From Baylisascaris procyonis (taxonomy: Eukaryota > Nematoda > Chromadorea > Rhabditida > Ascarididae): a stretch of DNA of 64,000 nucleotides. The position numbers and the translations under genes are program-made. This document shows, in pieces, positions 57,701 to 64,000 of the stretch. The notes beneath the pieces are model-generated. The model made no database searches, had not been told where the DNA came from, and was given only the letters and a program-made list of their open reading frames with translations. Positions within the stretch are counted from its first letter, which is position 1. The number at the start of each line of letters is the position of its first letter. The stretch spans positions 1,922,001-1,986,000 of the forward strand of contig JAZARR010000089.1 of assembly GCA_037389465.1 (NCBI GenBank). The letters are read 5' to 3'.

Positions 57701-60700
57701 TTACAAAGAATAAATTTTATATGGGTGATATGTGATCGGTAAGCGGTAAAAGAATCAAATTCCTTCACGCCGATTTCCTATTGCTTACGATGCAAATTTC
57801 AATGTGAGGGTATTATTTCTTCATTGATCATTCGCTATCAACTTATAAGCCATCTAGATCAAATGAGTGGATGCAAAAATCCCGCGTATAGTGAAACCCT
57901 TCTTTACGTTTCTTCACTTTTATTTCTTCTTATCTTTGCGCCACCTTTCTGTAAATCCTGCGTGGATCTACCTCTTTCCCCGAATAAGTGGCACGGAGGA
58001 GGCTAACAGATGTTTATAGACATCCTTGCAAAGAACTCCAACCAATGTGCTCACTTTTCATTGTCGGGTAAAAGAAAATAAAAAACTTCCCAAATTTCGC
58101 AAGTAATATGTCTCAATAAACGAAATAGAACTTATATGTACCTTAATACTCGTAGATCGATGCACACTATCCTGATGTGCCTCATTTCTTTTTCTTCCTT
58201 TTGGCGCAATAAAGTCTTCATCACATTCCAAATCAACCGATCTCCATCCCTCGCTTTCTGTCGTCTCCAAAGAAGAATCGAGTATATTGATCACTTCGGC
58301 ATTCTCTCCCTTTGTCTCAAAAATCAACGCCGATTTTCTCACCTTTCGAACCGCTGTCGTTAACTAAAATATTTATAAATCACTACATATTCCTCTTTAA
58401 CAGTAAATCAATAGCCCCAATATAAATCAAAAAATACAAAAATAAATAAAAACTCAAGTACTGCAGCACAAAATGTGAATCAATCCCTCGAATATTTATG
58501 TAACTTGGGTAATAGTAAAGGAAGCATGCTGCATCTATGACAGACACACTGACCATAAGATGCAAGCTCCAATGCATATATTCCACTCTCACCTCCCTCA
58601 CTTAAATAATGCCCAGCAGGTCTCTTAGTACCAATCAGATCATATTCTGCACATTGACTATAAGATGCCAAGTAGTTTTCAATATCGCATAGATTTGTTG
58701 ACGCACAGTCATAAACCGATTAAGCTAAATGATGAATTTAATGGTAATCTCTAATAATAAAAGTTTCTTTTCCGCTTTAATCTACCTCATTCAACTATAT
58801 AGAAATAAAAAATTTTTTTTAATAACGGAGGAATAAAATTTCAAAAATCGAAACAAATTTCTAAAATAGTTTAGTGAAACAACGAGAATAATATCACACA
58901 TAATGCTTCATTAGAATCAAATCTCTCAGTTCAAATCCAAAAGAATAGAAACAAAAAAAAACGAACCGTGAATGCACCACATGTATTTCTCTTCAGTCTT
59001 TCTGTCTCCTCTTTCATTTTCATTCGTTCAGCGCCACTCTTGAAATTCGGATTCCAAATCGACCATTGTGCAACTTCATTGGATAAGACAAATTTATCGC
59101 ATATCGGTGGACCTTCTGATAAATTACCAAGCGCCATCCTGAAAATAAAAAAAAAATAATGCCAATCAAAGACAAAGGAAGAAGCTTGTTATGAAGAGAT
59201 AATTATTTAGATTTAAATTCGCTACTTAAATGTACTATATCGATAATATGAAGAAATAACTGCAGTGAAAAAAAAATGGGCGTTTTCTTCAAATGATAAG
59301 CTTACGCAGCATATAAAAGGAAGAAAATTTTCGTATCCGCATATCATCATATCACAATGGTATATCATTTCTTCAAATTCATTTAAACTCATTATCGAAA
59401 AGAATAAAGAAAATCCTTCGAGTTAAAGTAGCAATACTCTTGCATCCGCGTTTCCCACAAGTAGAATGGAAGACATCTGCTCTAATCCCAAGAATATACA
59501 ATATTCTATATAGGCACCCCTCAATAAGTGGAAAAATACCTTTCTTGCTTAATCAAACAATATCATACAAAAGTGTCTTTAATGCAAAATGAGGACGAAA
59601 GAAAAAATAACCTACCTCATCGCTGCGGTAGGCGACATGATCACTCCTGCATATGAATAATCCATTTGGCTTTCACCATTCATCGTAATACCAACAAACT
59701 GAAACAACAGCATCTTGCATCCATCAAATCTTCAGTGATTTCAGTGATAATAAAGATAAACGTGGCGCAATTATACACGCATCGTATGCAATTGCAGAAG
59801 CAAAATTTACAAAAATTACACAAAAATCATTTCAATAAACATACATCTTCATCCTCTACAGTTGCATCACTAGCCATAGGATAATCATTAAGTGGACGTT
59901 GTCTTCGTTGAAGTGGATCGTAAATAATCTGATATAGGAATGTATTTTCAGCACGTATAACATCCGCAATAAATTCTTTTTTGATCTTCAAATTGCTCAT
60001 ATTTAAATAGCGTGGCAAACGAGGTAAAATCTGCAAAATATTTTAATCAATAAAATTTATCCTGAAAAATGAAACCGGAAGTTTCTATTAAATTATATAA
60101 CATAGCGCTATCAAAGAATGATTAAAGCTGTAGCCACAACTCGCGTATAGAATTTTAAATATTCGAAAATTTGCCTAATATTTCGATACAAATTGTGAAA
60201 TTAATTGACTCCGTCAATTCGGATTAAAAATGCAATTAAATAAGCTAGAAAATCTAATTCATTAGTCATCATCAAAACAAATAAACAAAACAATAGAATA
60301 ATTATCTATGAAAGATAGAAAACAAAAAACTATCTGTGAATATATTAAGTTACGATAACAACTATATAAGTGCAAATCATAAAACTATCTATACCATTAT
60401 CTAATAAAACATTTAAACAAATCATAACGAAAGATGTTTCGTTCAATACGTCATTTAAGAGACTCTCAAAGAAACTGCAACAATCATACGACTTCTCCAT
60501 TAAATAAATTCGAAATTATTAAATACCCAATTAAAAGTAAATCTAACTAAAATATCCTTACAGCAACAAATTCTTTCAATTAAATATATTTACAGTATTA
60601 TTTTCTGCGTCAATAATAAGAAGGAAAATGAAATACATACTCGTTCGAGATCTGATCCAGAAGTTTTGGCCATAAAAGTTGCAGCTTTGTTTAAACCAAC

Positions 60701-63700
60701 TCCAGGAAGACCACTCTTAAAAAAAAATCATGCATATAATTAAGCATCAATAGCCTTCATTGCAAATCAAACATATAATTCCTCTAAGAACTATCTCGTA
60801 TTATATAAGCTTTACAATATCGTCGCAATATAGAGATTTGGAATAGGTGAGTCTGATATTAGCTGCGCCATCTTCAACACAAAACAAGGAGGCTTTCCAA
60901 AGCAATAGCTCAAACCTTTCACCTCGATAATTCTATTTTTGGGTTATATAATGTTAAGTTATCAGTGACGTCAAGCTAAACAACACTTAGAAGTGAATAT
61001 AGAAAACAAAAAATTGATTCAAAAAAGTAGCATAACTCAGTAAAATAAATAACTTCGTTTGTCAGTGATCTCTCAGATTTTAGTCTCGATCATGACCGAA
61101 CTTGGCCAGACAAGACCAAAGAAAGCTGCTGTTGGAGGTAAACTGATATCTGTACCTGGCCGTTTACACTTGGGTACATATACGAATCTATCCTACCCAC
61201 AGGTATCCTGCCTTCACTTATCACTCACAAACAAACAGTGCTTTAGACATAATTAAAATCTACACATAAACTGGTTACATGCATTGAATATGTGGAAAAA
61301 TATAACCAACAGCTGTGGTAAAGAAATTAAATCCAATAACCATAACATAGAAACGCCATTCCGCTCAAAATTGAGGCTTTTTTTTTAAATTTGAGTTTTA
61401 TAAACTATGCTTGCCTATCACAAGTATGAAAGGTTGTTCATCGATGGGTTCCCTTCAATGCAAGAAAAATATTTAAGAAATTACGCTTCTAAAAATATTC
61501 CCAGCAATATTACGTTCTTAAAAATATTTACATCGGGGTTATAATAAAAAAAATTCAATTCATTTTTGAATTCATATATTTTCAACAAACCAATCTGAAA
61601 ATATTTGAAGTAAAAAAAAAAACAAACCTGAAGATAATCACAACCGGCAAGAATGCAAATTCGTCGAAACTTCGTAAAATCAAAATCATCTGCAAGTGCT
61701 TTGCACAAACATTTCGGTAGTTGAGATTGCTCATAGATTGTACAACTACCTGTTGCTTCCATCTTGAATATTATCTGCAATTCGTAAAAAAAAATCGATT
61801 ATTTATATTAAACATAAAACAATGATGAATCAAACGGCTGCTTACGAGTGGTTTGAAAAACGGGAAAATGCGAATTGCCTTTATTTCGATTCGATCCTCA
61901 ATAAAAAATCTTCATACCTATATTAGCTTGCAAAGGTATTTAAAACTATGAGCCTTCGGGGGAATCAATCTTTTACACTTTTTAGCCGCATAAAAACCCA
62001 CACCACCGGATAGCTGAGTACCCACTAAAGGAATAAACATGAACGAATCTTTCAATGATCACCTACCCGTTCGCATCCAAATGCAATGAGGTCAGAATCT
62101 TCAGTGATAACCGCATGCGCCATACCATTTTGCGTCAAAAATGCGAGCTGCGCATCGGATTCATATGGTGCCACAAGGATATCCACCATATCCATGCCTT
62201 GGAAAGCCTGCAAATTTGTTTACTATAGTACTAATTGATAGCAATTTGAAAGATAGCCACAAATAACTAAGTTTTTAGAACTGTTAAATAAGAATAGTAA
62301 ACTGAAAGGAAGATTAACGATCGCAATGAGACAATCATCACTGGTGGTTTCAATTCTCAATTAGATACAAATATTACTGATACTATCACTATTATTTCTT
62401 CAATCACAGTTCATATTCTATCGAAGAATCTAGTTTATGACTTCAGTTGTCCATTACAAAAAAATTACAGATATTACTACCATCGATTCATTAATCATCC
62501 ATTATTTAGAAAGAAGTTCCTATATAAAACAAAAAAAAAAAAATAAAATACGACCCACTAAATAAAAAATTACCTGAATAGTGCTCTCAACAACTTCACG
62601 TGTAATACTTGTACTTCTTTTAAAGCAATCATACGCTTCACTTGTTTTACCTTCACTCAATAATTGTTCACCTTTTCGTTTATGCTCATCACGCTTTTCA
62701 CGACGTGCCATATTCGTCTCCTAATGAAAGAAAATATATTGAAGTATATTCTCATCACCTTCTTCATAAGCCAACAATTGATATTCATACAGCTTTTTAA
62801 AAAGATATCTATAGGTTTTTCTAGTTCTCATAAAGACTAAGATTTATTAACACTAAATTAGCCACTGAAAATTTATATTAAAGAGTTCAATTCAGCTATA
62901 TTATCGAATAAATTCAGTGCTTCTTACTTCTTCCAAACCTTAAATATATACATAACTCTTAAAAGATAACAAAAGCACACAAGAAAAACCAATATCGATA
63001 AAGCGAATAAAATAAACCCACTCAGTGGTTAATTCTCATTAATTATGTCGCAAAAAATAAGCTCTTAAAGCTCACTATAAGAAGCCAAATGCCTTGATAT
63101 TACTTACTTGTTTGGCTGGTAGAGGTTTGCCATCGAAAACAAGTATAACATGACAATGGATTGCAAGCAACGATTTCACGTATTTCATCACATAACGAAT
63201 ATAACTGAAAATTGACCACTGACCATAACTGACCATCAACATAGGTCATTTCTCCTCTTCGTACTCTTTTCACTCTCCCCAACATGTGCCACTACCTACG
63301 TTTCATTGTACCAATGTTACTATATAAAATGCTTCATTTATACTATTTATAACCTTCACCTTTACTATATGCATTACAATTTTCACATTTGTGATCAATA
63401 AAAGGTGGTCAAAAAATTAATTGCAAGTTTTATTACAGAATAAATTCCGATCTTTTTGCATATCCTAAGTTCCCATAAACAAGAGTGGGTAATACTTTAC
63501 TTGTTCGTACTTAAAATCAATATTTTTATGCGTTGTCGCCATTAAACATACTAATGAACTCATTGCTACTTTCAACCAAAATATTTGAAAGTTGAAAAAA
63601 AAAAATGCTAAGCGATTCACTCACAAATCCGTATCGATACCCTGAGCAATACGATCAGCACAACCAAATAATCCACGATGCAATAAACAACTCACATCGA

Positions 63701-63737
63701 CGGCAATCGAATGACCAGCGAATTCGTTTATATAACC
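54796..63737 (-). CDS. exo-1: Exonuclease 1 (XPG/Rad2 family), 5' end outside window
   Basis: Fifteen exons in phase: 63625-63737, 63108-63204, 62574-62720, 62067-62207, 61628-61774, 60641-60715, 59845-60030, 59616-59698, 58967-59138, 58142-58363, 57115-57367, 56585-56801, 56032-56137, 55371-55425 and 54796-54857 (stop TAG), giving 691 residues here. The first exon with the Met-Gly start lies beyond 64000. Active-site motifs are intact: [44 protein letters not shown] and LAGCDYL, then the helix-two-turn-helix [11 protein letters not shown] and [11 protein letters not shown]. The last seven or so exons encode a Ser/Lys-rich tail without clear motifs, as in other EXO1 proteins, where it carries mismatch-repair contacts. 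EXO1 is the 5'-3' exonuclease/flap nuclease of mismatch repair and DNA-end resection, acting in the nucleus. Confidence 0.97.
57605..57797. repeat. Direct repeat pair of about 59 bp in an exo-1 intron
   Basis: 57605-57663 and 57739-57797 are nearly identical (core CAAATTCCTTCACGCCGATT), 134 bp apart. They are recent by their low divergence. Neither copy lies in a coding exon. Confidence 0.9.
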
Positions 63738-64000
63738 CTTAAATAATGAAACATTTAAATATAACGTCTGAAATTAGAGTGCTTAAACTTTAAGCTCATT
63801 TACAATTTACATATAATGAGATGATGAGGTGGCCTTTTTCATAAATTTTTCTCATGAATTTATAAGAATTTTTCTGGGATTTTTTTAAGGAAAAATCTTC
63901 TACCATAAATTTTTTTTTTTTTGTTCATTATTTCGAGCGAAAAAAAAAAATTCAGCTCAATAAAATGTGCCACGTTGTTTTCCTATGTTTTTCTTCAATT
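63738..64000. other. exo-1 intron, no exon seen
   Basis: AT-rich with a T-run at about 63907-63924 and an A-run after it. The conserved Met-Gly first exon of exo-1 is not in it. Confidence 0.7.

Noticed and set aside
58480..58700. Extra exo-1 exon ([13 protein letters not shown]...)
   Set aside because: The flanking exons (58967 and 58363) already join in phase and this block lacks a matching acceptor/donor pair.

Overview
This is an AT-rich eukaryotic window, most likely from a nematode. The reasons are a Twist/HLH-8-type bHLH protein, compact intron-split housekeeping genes with T-rich nematode-style 3' splice sites, a head-to-tail pair only 120 nt apart (operon-like), and about one gene per 7-9 kb. 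Low gene density, long AT-rich introns and many microsatellites would suit a clade III (filarial or related) worm, but the species cannot be fixed from the sequence. Almost every gene is split into short exons. I built models by joining reading frames across GT..AG introns with matching phase and by recognising protein families.

Layout. Left end, plus strand: the last exon of a C2H2 zinc-finger gene (369-547), then a complete Twist/hlh-8 gene (3837-6274). From about 9 kb every confident gene is on the minus strand. A multi-exon protein of unknown family ends at 9046 and reaches at least 13899. A complete GNAT acetyltransferase spans 18979-24958 and carries huge microsatellites in its introns. 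A gene-poor stretch of about 10 kb (25-35 kb) holds a decayed LINE reverse transcriptase and several unassigned coding-like exons. Then come acid DNase II (35740-41067), Iwr1/SLC7A6OS (43329-46438), RNA polymerase II subunit RPB11 (46559-48684), APC/C subunit CDC26 (50912-51587) and exonuclease 1 (54796 to beyond 63737; its first exon lies outside the window). A 52-residue plus-strand ORF starts divergently 102 bp from rpb-11.

The clearest biological link is rpb-11 followed 120 nt later by iwr1: a Pol II subunit and the factor that carries assembled Pol II into the nucleus, arranged like one operon. The iwr1 model contains an apparent one-base frameshift or an unusual short exon. About a quarter of the splice acceptors in the confident models end in AAG, an unusual preference. 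Accessory structure includes a fold-back (MITE-like) element at 10.5-11.2 kb, a perfect (AATGC)n array of about 59 copies, a minisatellite made of decoy splice acceptors beside the rpb-11 5' splice site, and a GC-rich LTR-like island near 53.5 kb. I see no CRISPR array, rRNA or convincing tRNA, and no clear evidence of a wholly new system.
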